Source: an uncultured Pelagibacteraceae bacterium
GTDB lineage: Bacteria; Pseudomonadota; Alphaproteobacteria; Pelagibacterales; Pelagibacteraceae
Direction: 5' to 3'
NCBI GenBank assembly: GCA_902632445.1
Contig: CACPCL010000002.1
Span: forward strand, 37,631 to 101,630
Length of the DNA stretch: 64,000 nucleotides
How positions within the stretch are numbered: the first letter of the stretch is position 1; every line of letters begins with the position of its first letter. Below are positions 1-8,328 of this stretch, one piece after another. The notes below the pieces were generated by a model. It was not told the origin of the DNA, did no database searches, and saw nothing but the letters and a program-made list of their open reading frames with translations. Both the position numbers and the translations under genes were made by a program.

Positions 1-1348
1 TTTTTAATCTAACCAAACTAATAGGTATCATTTGACCATCATGTGACTCAGCTTTTATCCTTTCAACAATATATTTATTGGGGTCATGACCTGATGGAAT
101 TTCTATCTCTTTAACTAATTTTTTTTCTTTTGAAACAATGTTATACTCATAAACTCTTCCTGGGGTAGCCATACTCTCCCAACTAACTCTTATCATTGTG
201 GTATTAGTATCTCTTTGCATTAAAGAAATGCCTGGCACTCCAATTGATTCATCTGAAATTTTAATTTCTTCTTCGTTGTTAGTTTTTATATTTCTTACAT
301 AAAGTTTTAGAATAGCATCAGACTTTTCTGATCTAAGAATATAATTGTCCAAAAATTCCAATCCACCAATCACAGTCTCTTTTTTGGCTGGAATGAAAAC
401 TTCCAAGTTATTTATTTGATCAGTCTTACATCTTAGCACTTTATAATCCCTAGCTTCTTCATTTGTATGCACATAAAAAAAGCCCTGCCAAGAGTCTATT
501 GAATAACGAACATCATTTTTCCTTTTTTGAAAAAGGGTAGGATTTATTTCTTTAGCATCTGTAGGAAAAAAATATTCTTCTGTTGTGATGTGATCAGAAG
601 TTCCGATAATGAAATATTTCTCATCTGAAGTAATACCTATACCGCAAGTAAAAGTTTCATCTTTTTCTTCAAAAATAAGCTGATCTTGATCGGACGAAGT
701 TCCAATAACATGTTTAAAAATTTGTTTAGGTCTATGATATTTATCCAGTTTTGAATAAAAAAAACTCTTATTATCTAAAGACCAAGTGACACTTCCACTA
801 GTGTTTTCTATTATATCTTTTTCATTTTTGCCAGTTCTTAGATCCCTTAAATAAATTGTATAGTACTCTGATCCTTTTAAATCTACAGAGTAAGCTATAT
901 AATTATCACAATAAGAAGTGCTTACTGTGCCAACTCCAAAATATTCTGAACCCGATTTTTTTTTTTCTAAATCACCATCAAAAAAAATTTCCTCAGGTCT
1001 AGAACCATCAATGAGCTGCCGCATTCGTTTACCGTAATTTCCTTTAGCCTCTGTCTTAGACCAATAATAATATCTTTTATCTTTATATTTTAATCCAGTA
1101 TCGTCTAATTTTATTTTACCTTTAATTTCATTAAATAAATCTTTCTGAAGATATTCGACATCTTTGAAATAATTCTCAGTAATCTTATTATTGGCTTCTA
1201 TATAATCTTTAACTTCTGTATCTAATTTTTTTGAATCTTTTAAAACTTCAAGTATATTTGGCTGATCTACCCAAGAATAGTCATCTTCTAGTGGAATACC
1301 GTGATAATTTTTCTTAGTCTTAATTTTCTTAAGTTTTGGTATATTCAT
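1..1348 (-). CDS. ptrB: Oligopeptidase B / prolyl oligopeptidase family (S9A), N-terminal part, truncated by window edge
   Basis: Reading the minus strand from an ATG at 1348 gives an open frame to the window edge, about 449 codons. The protein opens with EDDYSWVDQPN, like the D-PY-WLED start of S9A peptidases. The middle (SGSEYFGVGTVSTS, then YIAYSVDLKGSEYYTIYLRD) matches the beta-propeller of oligopeptidase B, and GHDPNKYIVERIKAESHDG matches the propeller-to-hydrolase junction. The catalytic Ser-Asp-His domain lies outside the window. The family cleaves short peptides after basic residues in the cytoplasm or periplasm; I see no signal peptide. The start codon is one base away from the divergent gene at 1350, so both 5' regions overlap coding sequence. 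Confidence 0.85.
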   Translation of the reverse strand, partial: MNIPKLKKIKTKKNYHGIPLEDDYSWVDQPNILEVLKDSKKLDTEVKDYIEANNKITENYFKDVEYLQKDLFNEIKGKIKLDDTGLKYKDKRYYYWSKTEAKGNYGKRMRQLIDGSRPEEIFFDGDLEKKKSGSEYFGVGTVSTSYCDNYIAYSVDLKGSEYYTIYLRDLRTGKNEKDIIENTSGSVTWSLDNKSFFYSKLDKYHRPKQIFKHVIGTSSDQDQLIFEEKDETFTCGIGITSDEKYFIIGTSDHITTEEYFFPTDAKEINPTLFQKRKNDVRYSIDSWQGFFYVHTNEEARDYKVLRCKTDQINNLEVFIPAKKETVIGGLEFLDNYILRSEKSDAILKLYVRNIKTNNEEEIKISDESIGVPGISLMQRDTNTTMIRVSWESMATPGRVYEYNIVSKEKKLVKEIEIPSGHDPNKYIVERIKAESHDGQMIPISLVRLK

Positions 1349-1349
1349 A

Positions 1350-1871
1350 ATGGGAAACTATATGAATTTGTTTTTATTTGGAATTATCATTTTTGTCATT
1401 GTTTATTTATTTTTAAATTGGTTTGCACGAACCAGCTCAAAGAAAATAGCGACAACAATAAAAAAAATAGCAGTTTATTTATCGGTTATTTTAGCAACCT
1501 TATTGGCTATTGGTGGGAAATATATTTTCTCACTACCTTTTTTATTTGTAATTCTTAGTGGATTAAAAATAAAAGGATTTACCGCTCTTCAAATGTGGCA
1601 GCTATGGAGATTAATTCAATTCATGAAAAATTCAGGAAGATTTTCTCAAGGCCAATTTGGAAAAACTCAAGGTTCTTCAAGCGTTACTACTGAGGAGGCT
1701 TATAAATTACTAGGATTAAAAAAAGGCGCAACCAAAGAGGAAGTTTTAAAAGCAGCAAATCAACTTCAAAAAAAAATACATCCTGACATGAACAGAGAAG
1801 TTAAGACTGAGAGATTAAGTCAATTAGTTAATGAGGCAAAAGAAAAAATTATTAAAAGTGATTTTAGTTAG
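1350..1871 (+). CDS. Membrane protein with C-terminal DnaJ-like domain
   Basis: A 173-residue protein with two hydrophobic N-terminal segments (about residues 4-23 and 41-70) and a C-terminal J-like domain from about residue 110 (EEAYKLLGLKKGATKEEV, then HPDMN at the HPD position). J domains stimulate the ATPase of Hsp70; a membrane-anchored one would recruit DnaK to the inner membrane. The Q/G/S stretch around residues 97-108 looks like a linker. ATG 1350 is the first start; the next ATG at 1362 is also plausible because nothing upstream is free. The stop overlaps the convergent glycosyltransferase gene by 8 bases. The partner of this J protein cannot be read from the sequence. Confidence 0.75.
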   Translation: MGNYMNLFLFGIIIFVIVYLFLNWFARTSSKKIATTIKKIAVYLSVILATLLAIGGKYIFSLPFLFVILSGLKIKGFTALQMWQLWRLIQFMKNSGRFSQGQFGKTQGSSSVTTEEAYKLLGLKKGATKEEVLKAANQLQKKIHPDMNREVKTERLSQLVNEAKEKIIKSDFS

Positions 1872-2823
1872 TTAGTAAATAAATTGATTTTTCAAATACT
1901 TTTTCAAAAGATATCTTTTCTGAACCCAAAGTATCATGAGTAGTCGTTTCTTCTGTTTCACCGTCAGGTAAAATAATTTCAATATTTTTTGAATATTTAC
2001 CGTAAGCCTGAACAGGACTGTCCATAAAAAGCGCCAAACATTTTAAATTTAGTGCAGATGAAATATGCAGCCATCCAGTATCGTTCCCGATGTATAAATC
2101 ACAATTTTTAATAATTGGCATTGTTTCACTAATTTTTAGGTTATCAAATGAAATACATTTATTTTTAATTTTTGATTTATAAATTTTATTTATAAGTTCT
2201 TTATCGTTTTTACCTGCAGCGATGTAAAATTTTGAAGGAATTTGTTTATCAATCTTTTCACACAAGTTAATATAATTTTTGATAGACCATCTTTTTGTAG
2301 GACCACTAGCTGATATACCTAAACATATATGTTTCAAGTCTTTTGAAAATTGACTTCTGTAGTTCGCAATTTTTACTTTATCTAATTGTAATTCTGGTTG
2401 TGTAGAGACAATTGTACCTAATTCATTTTCTGTAAAAATTTTTGCAGTAGTAACAATATTGTCTTTTTTTTTGAATAGAGGATATTGTGATATTTTTTTT
2501 ATACCCGCAAGTTTTGAAATTAAAAAATATCTAAATGAACTATTGAAAATGAAGACTTTATCAAATTTCTTCTTTTTTAATTCTTTTATAAGTTGAAAAA
2601 ATCCTTTAACACCATCATGAGATCCAGTATTAGTTTTTGTCCTATTTAAAATAATAATTTCGCTAATTTTTTTATCATCAATTAAAAGTTCCTTTGCTCT
2701 TGAATTTTCTTTGACCAGAATTGACACTGATGAATTGTACTTTTTTGCAATTGCATGAATATAAGGAAGATAAATAACCATATCTCCCATACCGATTTTT
2801 GGTTGTATTACTAAAACTTTCAT
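1864..2823 (-). CDS. Glycosyltransferase family 9 (heptosyltransferase-like)
   Basis: 319 residues. It opens with VLVIQPKIGMGDMVIYLPYI, the usual GT9 start (R-x-x-xG-D...P), and has a C-terminal donor-binding region with CDLYIGNDTGWLHISSAL, the conserved GNDTG-x-H-A/S of ADP-heptose:LPS heptosyltransferases (WaaC/WaaF/RfaF). These enzymes add heptose or another sugar to the lipopolysaccharide core at the inner face of the cytoplasmic membrane. The LPS genes kdsD, lptB, lptC and kdsB are elsewhere in the window but not adjacent. The exact acceptor and donor are not readable. It stands alone on the minus strand between two plus-strand genes, and the ATG at 2823 fits the family start. Confidence 0.82.
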   Translation of the reverse strand: MKVLVIQPKIGMGDMVIYLPYIHAIAKKYNSSVSILVKENSRAKELLIDDKKISEIIILNRTKTNTGSHDGVKGFFQLIKELKKKKFDKVFIFNSSFRYFLISKLAGIKKISQYPLFKKKDNIVTTAKIFTENELGTIVSTQPELQLDKVKIANYRSQFSKDLKHICLGISASGPTKRWSIKNYINLCEKIDKQIPSKFYIAAGKNDKELINKIYKSKIKNKCISFDNLKISETMPIIKNCDLYIGNDTGWLHISSALNLKCLALFMDSPVQAYGKYSKNIEIILPDGETEETTTHDTLGSEKISFEKVFEKSIYLLTN

Positions 2824-2870
2824 TTTAAATTTTATTAATATAACTTAGATTAAAAAATTTGGGTAAGATT

Positions 2871-3755
2871 ATGATTAAAAAAGGTGTCTACGCAGCAAGT
2901 TTAAGTATCTTAAATGAGGATAAGACATTAGATATTAACTCTACTATTAGTCATGCAGTTGATGCAATAAAAAATGGTTTGCATGGTGTTTTCTTTTTTG
3001 GTTCGACAGGACAGAGTCAACTTATCTCTATTGCTGAAAAAAAGGAATTTATATCAAAAATTGCTAATCATAAAATGAGAAAGCAATTTTTTTTAGGAAC
3101 AGGTAACAACTCACTAAACGAAAATATAGATCTTATTAAATATGCAATGGAGTATGATTTTAGAGATTTTCTTATAATGCCACCTGCATATTATAAAGGG
3201 AACACTGATGAAGGTGTATTTGATTTTTATTCAAGAATAATAAAATCTTCTCCAAAAATTAGAGTTATTCTTTACAATTTCGAAAAACTCAGTGGCTATA
3301 AGTTTTCCCCTGAGTCGGTATCAACTTTGGTTAAGTTTTTTCCTCAAAATATAGTGGGGTGTAAGGACTCTAGTTATAATTTATTTGAAAATTTAAAGTT
3401 AGATAATTTTTTAATGTTTCCTGGTTCAGAGGCAAAACTTTTGAAAGGTTTAGAGCTAGGGTGTTCTGGTTGTATATCAGCTGTTACTAATGTTACACAC
3501 TATCTAGCTAGAAAAGTATATGACGATTTTGAAAAGAAAGAAACTCAGACTAAAAATAAACAGCTAATAGCTGTTCGAGAAACTTTTGATCAATATAATT
3601 TGATATCTGCTTTACATAGTTTTAATTCACTAAAAGATAAAAATTATAAAAATATACTCCCGCCATTAACTTTGTTAAATGACAAAAAATTAAAAGAATT
3701 AGTAAAAAAATTAAATGAGTTAAAATTTACACTAGAAAATAACTTAGCAGCATAA
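2871..3755 (+). CDS. DapA/NanA-family (dihydrodipicolinate synthase-like) aldolase
   Basis: A class I aldolase of about 294 residues. Visible motifs are the N-terminal VYAASLSILNED, the GSTGQSQ phosphate/carboxylate loop (usual GTTGE), the catalytic Tyr in VILYNFEK (usual YNVPGR) and the Schiff-base Lys in VGCKDSSYN. An in-frame TTG lies at 2859, but the ATG at 2871 gives the normal family N-terminus. The missing Arg/Gly of YNVPGR and the GSTGQSQ loop suggest a substrate other than the lysine pathway's, such as a sugar acid or N-acetylneuraminate-like compound, so I do not call it dapA. It sits 2 bases before the cfa-like gene and is probably cotranscribed with it; no pathway link is evident. 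Confidence 0.75.
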   Translation: MIKKGVYAASLSILNEDKTLDINSTISHAVDAIKNGLHGVFFFGSTGQSQLISIAEKKEFISKIANHKMRKQFFLGTGNNSLNENIDLIKYAMEYDFRDFLIMPPAYYKGNTDEGVFDFYSRIIKSSPKIRVILYNFEKLSGYKFSPESVSTLVKFFPQNIVGCKDSSYNLFENLKLDNFLMFPGSEAKLLKGLELGCSGCISAVTNVTHYLARKVYDDFEKKETQTKNKQLIAVRETFDQYNLISALHSFNSLKDKNYKNILPPLTLLNDKKLKELVKKLNELKFTLENNLAA

Positions 3756-3757
3756 TT

Positions 3758-4963
3758 ATGATTTTAGCAAGAATTTTTTCAAAAATTTATAAAGAGAGCG
3801 GAATAATATTAGTAGATGCCAAAGGTCAAAAATATATCTGCGGCAATCCAAGAAAAGACAATCCTACAACTCTTAGACTGTTGAAAGATAACCTAAAATG
3901 GAAATTATTAATTGATCCAGAACTTGAATTTCCCGAAGCTTACATGAGAAATGAGATTATAATTGAAAATTCCAGCTTAAAAGATTTTTTAATGGATTTA
4001 ATAAAAAATCTTGGCAGAAATGAACTTTCTTCAGCAAGTCTTATTACTAAGAAAATTTATCAAGTTTATAGATACTTAACTAATTTTAATTTACCTGGAA
4101 AATCCCGAAAAAATATTCAACACCATTACGATATTGGAGGTAGTAAAGGTGAAAAACTTTATGACATTTTTTTAGATACAAAACATAGATTATATTCATG
4201 TGCTTATTGGAAAGATGACACTAAAACTCTTGAGGAGGCACAACAAAATAAAATTGAGCACATTATTAAAAAACTTGATATCAAAAATGGACAAAAAATT
4301 TTAGAAGTAGGATGTGGATGGGGTGGCATGGCTATTGAAATCGCTAAACAAAAAAACTGTGAAGTAACTGGTATTTCTCTTAGCAAAAATCAAATTCAAT
4401 ATTGTAAAGAAAAAGCGAAGGAGCTTGGTTTAGATAATCAGGTTAAATTTGAACTAATTGATTACAGGGAGGTCAAAGGGCTGTACGACAGAATTTACTC
4501 AGTAGGCATGTTTGAACATGTTGGTAAAAAATTTTATCATACTTTTTTTAAATCGATGAGCAATCTCCTTAAGAATGATGGATTATTTTTACTACATACA
4601 ATAGGTGTAGTTGATAAGCCAACACCACCAAATAAATTTATTAATAAATATATATTTCCAGGTGGAATTTGTCCTTCTTTTAGTCAAATAATTACTCCTA
4701 TCGAAAAAACCGGATTAATAGTGGCTGACACTGAAACATTAATCAGACATTATGATAAGACTTTAGAAAGTTGGCTGGAAAGGTTCTTAAACAATAAGAA
4801 TATTGTCAAAGATTTATTTGATGAAAAATTTGTTAAAATGTGGGAATTTTATTTAGCTAGTTGTGCGGCTGCTTTTAAATATCGTGATCTTGTTGTTTTT
4901 CAATTACAAATTGTCAAGAACTTTCAGTCAGCTCATAGAACAAGAGACTATATATATTCATAA
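3758..4963 (+). CDS. cfa: Cyclopropane-fatty-acyl-phospholipid synthase family methyltransferase
   Basis: 401 residues, the normal length for Cfa. The N-terminal lipid-binding part is followed by the SAM site ILEVGCGWGGMAIEIAKQ and by IQHHYDIGG, the typical entry into the catalytic domain (HYDxGN). YDRIYSVGMFEHVG and a C-terminal FKYRDLVVFQLQI complete the family pattern. The enzyme transfers a methylene group from SAM to double bonds of membrane phospholipid acyl chains; some relatives methylate other lipids. It begins 2 bases after the DapA-like gene and is followed after 26 bases by the Lys-rich coiled-coil gene, so the three are probably one transcript. Confidence 0.85.
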   Translation: MILARIFSKIYKESGIILVDAKGQKYICGNPRKDNPTTLRLLKDNLKWKLLIDPELEFPEAYMRNEIIIENSSLKDFLMDLIKNLGRNELSSASLITKKIYQVYRYLTNFNLPGKSRKNIQHHYDIGGSKGEKLYDIFLDTKHRLYSCAYWKDDTKTLEEAQQNKIEHIIKKLDIKNGQKILEVGCGWGGMAIEIAKQKNCEVTGISLSKNQIQYCKEKAKELGLDNQVKFELIDYREVKGLYDRIYSVGMFEHVGKKFYHTFFKSMSNLLKNDGLFLLHTIGVVDKPTPPNKFINKYIFPGGICPSFSQIITPIEKTGLIVADTETLIRHYDKTLESWLERFLNNKNIVKDLFDEKFVKMWEFYLASCAAAFKYRDLVVFQLQIVKNFQSAHRTRDYIYS

Positions 4964-4989
4964 AAACTGTTATTTAATTAATAGCAGCT

Positions 4990-6198
4990 ATGAAAAAAAA
5001 GAAAAAAAGATTTAGAAAAAAATCTTCAAATTTAAAAAGACGCAAGTTTAAAAAGACCAGAAAGAAAATAAAACGAAATCTCAAAAAAAAGGTCAAAAAT
5101 AAAAAAAGAATAGTTTTAAAAAAAAGAAAAATAAATAAAAAAAAACAAAAACCTAAACTTCAGTCAAAAACTAAAAAAAAACCCCAAAAAACGAGAGCAA
5201 TCGTTTCAAGAATTTTAATTTTTAGTGATAAACTTAAATCAATAGTTAGTTTCAACTTTAATTTAGACAGATCTTTACAGAAATTTTTTCAAGGCATGTC
5301 TAATAGTATTTCCAATTTAAAAAAAGTTATTGAGGAGGAAAGGGCCAAACAAAGAAAAATTAAAATTCAGGCAATGCAAAGAGAAAAAATAGAAGCTCAA
5401 AAACGTTTTAAACAACAAGAAGATCTTGCAATAAAAGCTAAATCAATGGAGCTTCAGCAAGAAGAAAAATTAGGACGTGAAAGAAAAATAGAATTACAAA
5501 AATTTATTAGATTAGAGCAAGCAGAATTAAGAAAGGAACAAGCAGAGAAACAAAGAAAATTTTTAGAACAAATAAAATTAGAAAGAAAAATCGAGCAATT
5601 TAGAAAAAGAGAAGCCTTAGAAATCAAAAATTTAGAGAAATACGTACTGAGTCAACAAAGAGAGTCATACGAAGAAGTTCAGCAACGAATAGATAAAATT
5701 AAAGAAAAATATAAGTCTTTAAGAGAGCAAAAAGTTAATGAGGCAATAAGAGAGAGGGTTGCTCAGCTTGGAATAAAAATTGAAGACACCGATGATAAAG
5801 CAACTCTATTAGAAAAGGAGAGGGTTTATAATGCAGAACGTGAAAAAATTGAATATGCTTTAGAAAGTTTCTATAGGTCAGCTCATAGCTTATGTTTCCA
5901 AATTAATAAAAGATATATTCCAAAATACTTAAGCATCATGAGAGTAGTTGATCGTAGGTTTGAAACAGGTGAAATATTTATAAAATGGGACGATACTAAT
6001 GAGGATGATTGGTTAATTTTAATTTATATTAAGAATAATTCACCAGATGAAGGAATAGTAATTGAAGATAGATCAAATCCAGAAAGAAATTTTTCTCACG
6101 AATTTAAATCTTCTGAAATATTCAAGGCTTCGGATCTCATGGTTGACTCACTAACAAAGCTGCTTGATAGAGAAAGAAATAAAAAAAAAGTTAGTTGA
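4990..6198 (+). CDS. Very Lys-rich coiled-coil protein of unknown function
   Basis: 402 residues, not recognised. Three zones are visible. Residues 1 to about 72 are nearly all Lys/Arg with few hydrophobics, as in nucleic-acid-binding tails. Residues about 95-290 are charged heptad-like repeats rich in Glu, Gln, Lys and Arg, predicted as a long coiled coil. Residues about 290-395 form a compact domain containing RYIPKYLSIMRVVDRRF, FIKWDDTNEDDWLILIYI and FKASDLMVDSLTKLL. There is no signal peptide or membrane segment, so it is likely cytoplasmic. The basic tail suggests contact with DNA, RNA or acidic membrane lipids; this is inference. It follows the cfa-like gene closely and overlaps the convergent hydrolase gene by 8 bases. 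Confidence 0.7.
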   Translation: MKKKKKRFRKKSSNLKRRKFKKTRKKIKRNLKKKVKNKKRIVLKKRKINKKKQKPKLQSKTKKKPQKTRAIVSRILIFSDKLKSIVSFNFNLDRSLQKFFQGMSNSISNLKKVIEEERAKQRKIKIQAMQREKIEAQKRFKQQEDLAIKAKSMELQQEEKLGRERKIELQKFIRLEQAELRKEQAEKQRKFLEQIKLERKIEQFRKREALEIKNLEKYVLSQQRESYEEVQQRIDKIKEKYKSLREQKVNEAIRERVAQLGIKIEDTDDKATLLEKERVYNAEREKIEYALESFYRSAHSLCFQINKRYIPKYLSIMRVVDRRFETGEIFIKWDDTNEDDWLILIYIKNNSPDEGIVIEDRSNPERNFSHEFKSSEIFKASDLMVDSLTKLLDRERNKKKVS

Positions 6199-7273
6199 TA
6201 AGATCTTTTAATTTTTTAATCTCGCCAATTTTGAATATAATTGCTTCGTCTTTTTCATAGCCGAACTTTTCAGCATTTTCTTTAAACCTCACGGGAGGTT
6301 CCCAGATTGGCTCCAAACTTAATATTGCTGTTCCCCAATGCATTCCTATAACTTTTTTTACTTCTAAGTCTTTCATTAAAGATAAAAGCTCTTCAGGATT
6401 TGCGTGAGCTGTAGATTTATCCTTGACTGGAACCAGTGGGTAGAAATTATATGCGCCCAAATTTCCAAAACCCAAATCGATAGGACCAAATTTTTTTCCT
6501 AATTCCTTGTAAAACGGTGCTGGTCCAGTATCGCAAGCAAAAAAGATTTTTTTATCTTTGTATTCAATTAAAAAGCTCCCCCAAAGTGATCTATTTGTAT
6601 TTCCATCTCCCCAGATCCATCGTTTGGACCAATGTTGACTTGGTAGCATTGTAACTGTGATTTCATCATTAATTTTAATTTTATCAAACCAATCCATTTC
6701 TTTAACAGTATCTTTTTTATATCCATTTTTTGTGAAATATTTTCCAAGTTTAAGTGGCACAAGAACTTTAGTATTCTTATAAGGAAAGTTTTTTATTGTA
6801 CGAATACTCATGTGATCATAATGATTATGTGTCAGCAAAAATAAATCTATTTTCGGAAGTTCTTTAAGAGTTAAAGGAGATTCTATATATTTCTTTGGTC
6901 CGAATACCATAGGTCCATAATTCTTTTCGAAAACTGGATCAGTAATAATTGTAGTGTTTCCAAGTTTAATTATAAAGCTCGCGTGATCAAGCCACATCAC
7001 ATATGAGTCAGATTTGTGTTTTTCGAGATTTTTTAAAACTACTTGTTTTTCAATTACATGTTCAGGCGGATAGTCAATCTTAAGTTTCTTTTTTTCCTCC
7101 CTAAAAACTTTCCAATCCCATTTAAAATTTGGATCCCTTTTCGGGCCTCCTTCAAGGTTTCTAAAAGCATATAATTTTCCGTCTTTATAAACATGATGAT
7201 AGGGTTTTTTTTCCATAGCATTTAAACTAATACTTAATGAAAATAATGTACATAGAATAAGGGGTATTCGCAT
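6191..7273 (-). CDS. Secreted metallo-beta-lactamase-fold hydrolase (RomA/NAPE-PLD-like)
   Basis: About 360 residues from ATG 7273. The metal site is visible as THNHYDHMS (HxHxDH), a distal His in LPSQHWSKRW, Asp in FACDTGPAP and the last His in VIGMHWGTA. The order and the WLDHASFIIKL N-terminus match the RomA/NAPE-PLD branch, whose eukaryotic members cleave N-acyl-phosphatidylethanolamine; bacterial substrates are mostly unknown. Residues 1-18 (MRIPLILCTLFSLSISLNA) look like a signal peptide, so the protein is probably periplasmic. An in-frame TTG at 7294 is an alternative start but would put seven residues before the signal. The ATG lies inside a strong hairpin, listed separately. A lipid-related role would suit the nearby cfa-like gene; this is inference. 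Confidence 0.8.
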   Translation of the reverse strand: MRIPLILCTLFSLSISLNAMEKKPYHHVYKDGKLYAFRNLEGGPKRDPNFKWDWKVFREEKKKLKIDYPPEHVIEKQVVLKNLEKHKSDSYVMWLDHASFIIKLGNTTIITDPVFEKNYGPMVFGPKKYIESPLTLKELPKIDLFLLTHNHYDHMSIRTIKNFPYKNTKVLVPLKLGKYFTKNGYKKDTVKEMDWFDKIKINDEITVTMLPSQHWSKRWIWGDGNTNRSLWGSFLIEYKDKKIFFACDTGPAPFYKELGKKFGPIDLGFGNLGAYNFYPLVPVKDKSTAHANPEELLSLMKDLEVKKVIGMHWGTAILSLEPIWEPPVRFKENAEKFGYEKDEAIIFKIGEIKKLKDLIN

Positions 7274-7280
7274 ACCCCTT
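7259..7280 (-). promoter_or_regulatory. Perfect 9-bp hairpin enclosing the start codon of the hydrolase gene
   Basis: On the minus strand the bases 7280 to 7259 form AAGGGGTAT, a four-base loop and ATACCCCTT. The ATG at 7273-7271 lies across the stem and loop. Either this is a weak terminator for the lipoprotein gene upstream (no good T-run follows) or it hides the start codon of the hydrolase mRNA. The pairing is seen directly; the role is inference. Confidence 0.55.
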
Positions 7281-7311
7281 ATTAGCACAGACAATTAAAT
7301 TTAAAAGGAAA

Positions 7312-7515
7312 TTAAATATCTGAACAATTTGATTTATTTATTCTCTTATCAAATGATTTAAGTGCTTCTTTTGAAATGACCCAAACATACGAGCTTTCTT
7401 TTAAACCATTCTCATCGGCAGCTGTACATCTTTTGCCAAATTTTACTTTGGCTATGTTGCTTCCAGCACAATTAGTCAACATAAGCAACAACATAAAAGT
7501 AGATAATATTTTCAT
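7312..7515 (-). CDS. Small putative lipoprotein
   Basis: 67 residues with an N-terminal hydrophobic stretch ending in a lipobox-like LTNC at residues 13-16, then a short mature part of about 50 residues containing GKRCTAADE and SYVWVISKEALKSF. Asn at -1 of the lipobox is unusual, so lipidation is likely but not certain. The product is not recognised. It lies 38 bases upstream of the periplasmic hydrolase gene on the same strand, so both may act at the envelope. Confidence 0.6.
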   Translation of the reverse strand: MKILSTFMLLLMLTNCAGSNIAKVKFGKRCTAADENGLKESSYVWVISKEALKSFDKRINKSNCSDI

Positions 7516-7623
7516 GATTAAGATTTAAAGTTAGAGTCTGTGCTTTGCTTGGCATAATTTGGACCAAAAAAAGAAACTGAAACTTTATTGAATAAGATAA
7601 ACTTTGGCTTTATTATTGAAATT

Positions 7624-8016
7624 ATGTCTAAAAGCCACATTTATAAATTGAAAGTTTTTGTTGAAGACGTTGACTTTGGTCGAGTATTTTATTCTAGATA
7701 TCTTCAGTACATCGAGAGAGCTAGAACGGAGCTAATACACGAAAAATTTGGCTTAAATTTAACTCAACTTATGAACGAGCACGATATAATGTTTGTCGTT
7801 AGAAGCTGTAACATAAAATATCTAAAATCTGCAGTTTTTGAGGATAACTTGAGTGTTGAAACAACAGTTTTAAAAAAAACCAACGTTAGACTAAACTTGC
7901 TTCAGGTTGTTAAAAGAGACGGGGAAGTTCTTGTTAGCGCAGATGTGGAACTAGCAGTGGTAGATCGAAGTGGGTCAATAAAAAAACTTTCTGAGGATTT
8001 TTTCACAAAGATTTAA
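7624..8016 (+). CDS. ybgC: YbgC-type acyl-CoA thioesterase (hot-dog fold)
   Basis: 130 residues from ATG 7624. VFVEDVDFGRVFYSRYLQYIERARTE is family-typical, with the catalytic Asp region VDFGRVFY (usual DTDAGGVVYHANY) and the helix that follows. A TTG at 7588 would add 12 residues with no match to the family. Family members hydrolyse acyl-CoA and, in Proteobacteria, usually sit with tol-pal genes. Here no tol genes are adjacent, and a gap of about 310 bases follows. The change from AGGVVYH to GRVFYS near the active site could alter substrate choice. Confidence 0.8.
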   Translation: MSKSHIYKLKVFVEDVDFGRVFYSRYLQYIERARTELIHEKFGLNLTQLMNEHDIMFVVRSCNIKYLKSAVFEDNLSVETTVLKKTNVRLNLLQVVKRDGEVLVSADVELAVVDRSGSIKKLSEDFFTKI

Positions 8017-8130
8017 ATTTGGCAAAGAAACGCCTAATAACTGCCTAAATTTTCATTAAAAATTATACTCAACTTAGGTTTGCAAATTCAGCAATATTCA
8101 TAGAGTTAAAAAAATAAACTAAAAGGAGTC

Positions 8131-8253
8131 ATGAGAATTAAACAACTAAAAAAAAACAAGTTAAAGACTAACTTTAATAAAAAATTCAAAAAAATCTCTC
8201 TTTTTGAACTTCAAAATAGTCCAAAATTTCTTAATTTTAGAGTTCGAGCATAA
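8131..8253 (+). CDS. Small basic 40-residue ORF with a strong ribosome binding site
   Basis: Within the gap 8017-8328 an ATG at 8131 is preceded by AAAAGGAGTC, a near-perfect Shine-Dalgarno at good spacing; most genes in this window have weak ones. The 40 codons encode a Lys/Asn/Phe-rich peptide starting MRIKQLKKNKLK and ending FLNFRVRA. No domain or signal is recognised. The rest of the gap holds only AT-rich sequence, a possible purE promoter region and no clear terminator. Coding status rests on the RBS and the open frame. Confidence 0.5.
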   Translation: MRIKQLKKNKLKTNFNKKFKKISLFELQNSPKFLNFRVRA

Positions 8254-8328
8254 ACATCCTCCTAAACAAATCAGTAGCTTAATCTAATTAGGCCATTGTT
8301 TTTATACCAATAATTGTTAAACTAATTT

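Noticed and set aside
8017..8328. 6S RNA or another structured RNA next to purEK
   Set aside because: No long self-pairing block or 6S-like central bubble; only a small ORF with a good RBS.
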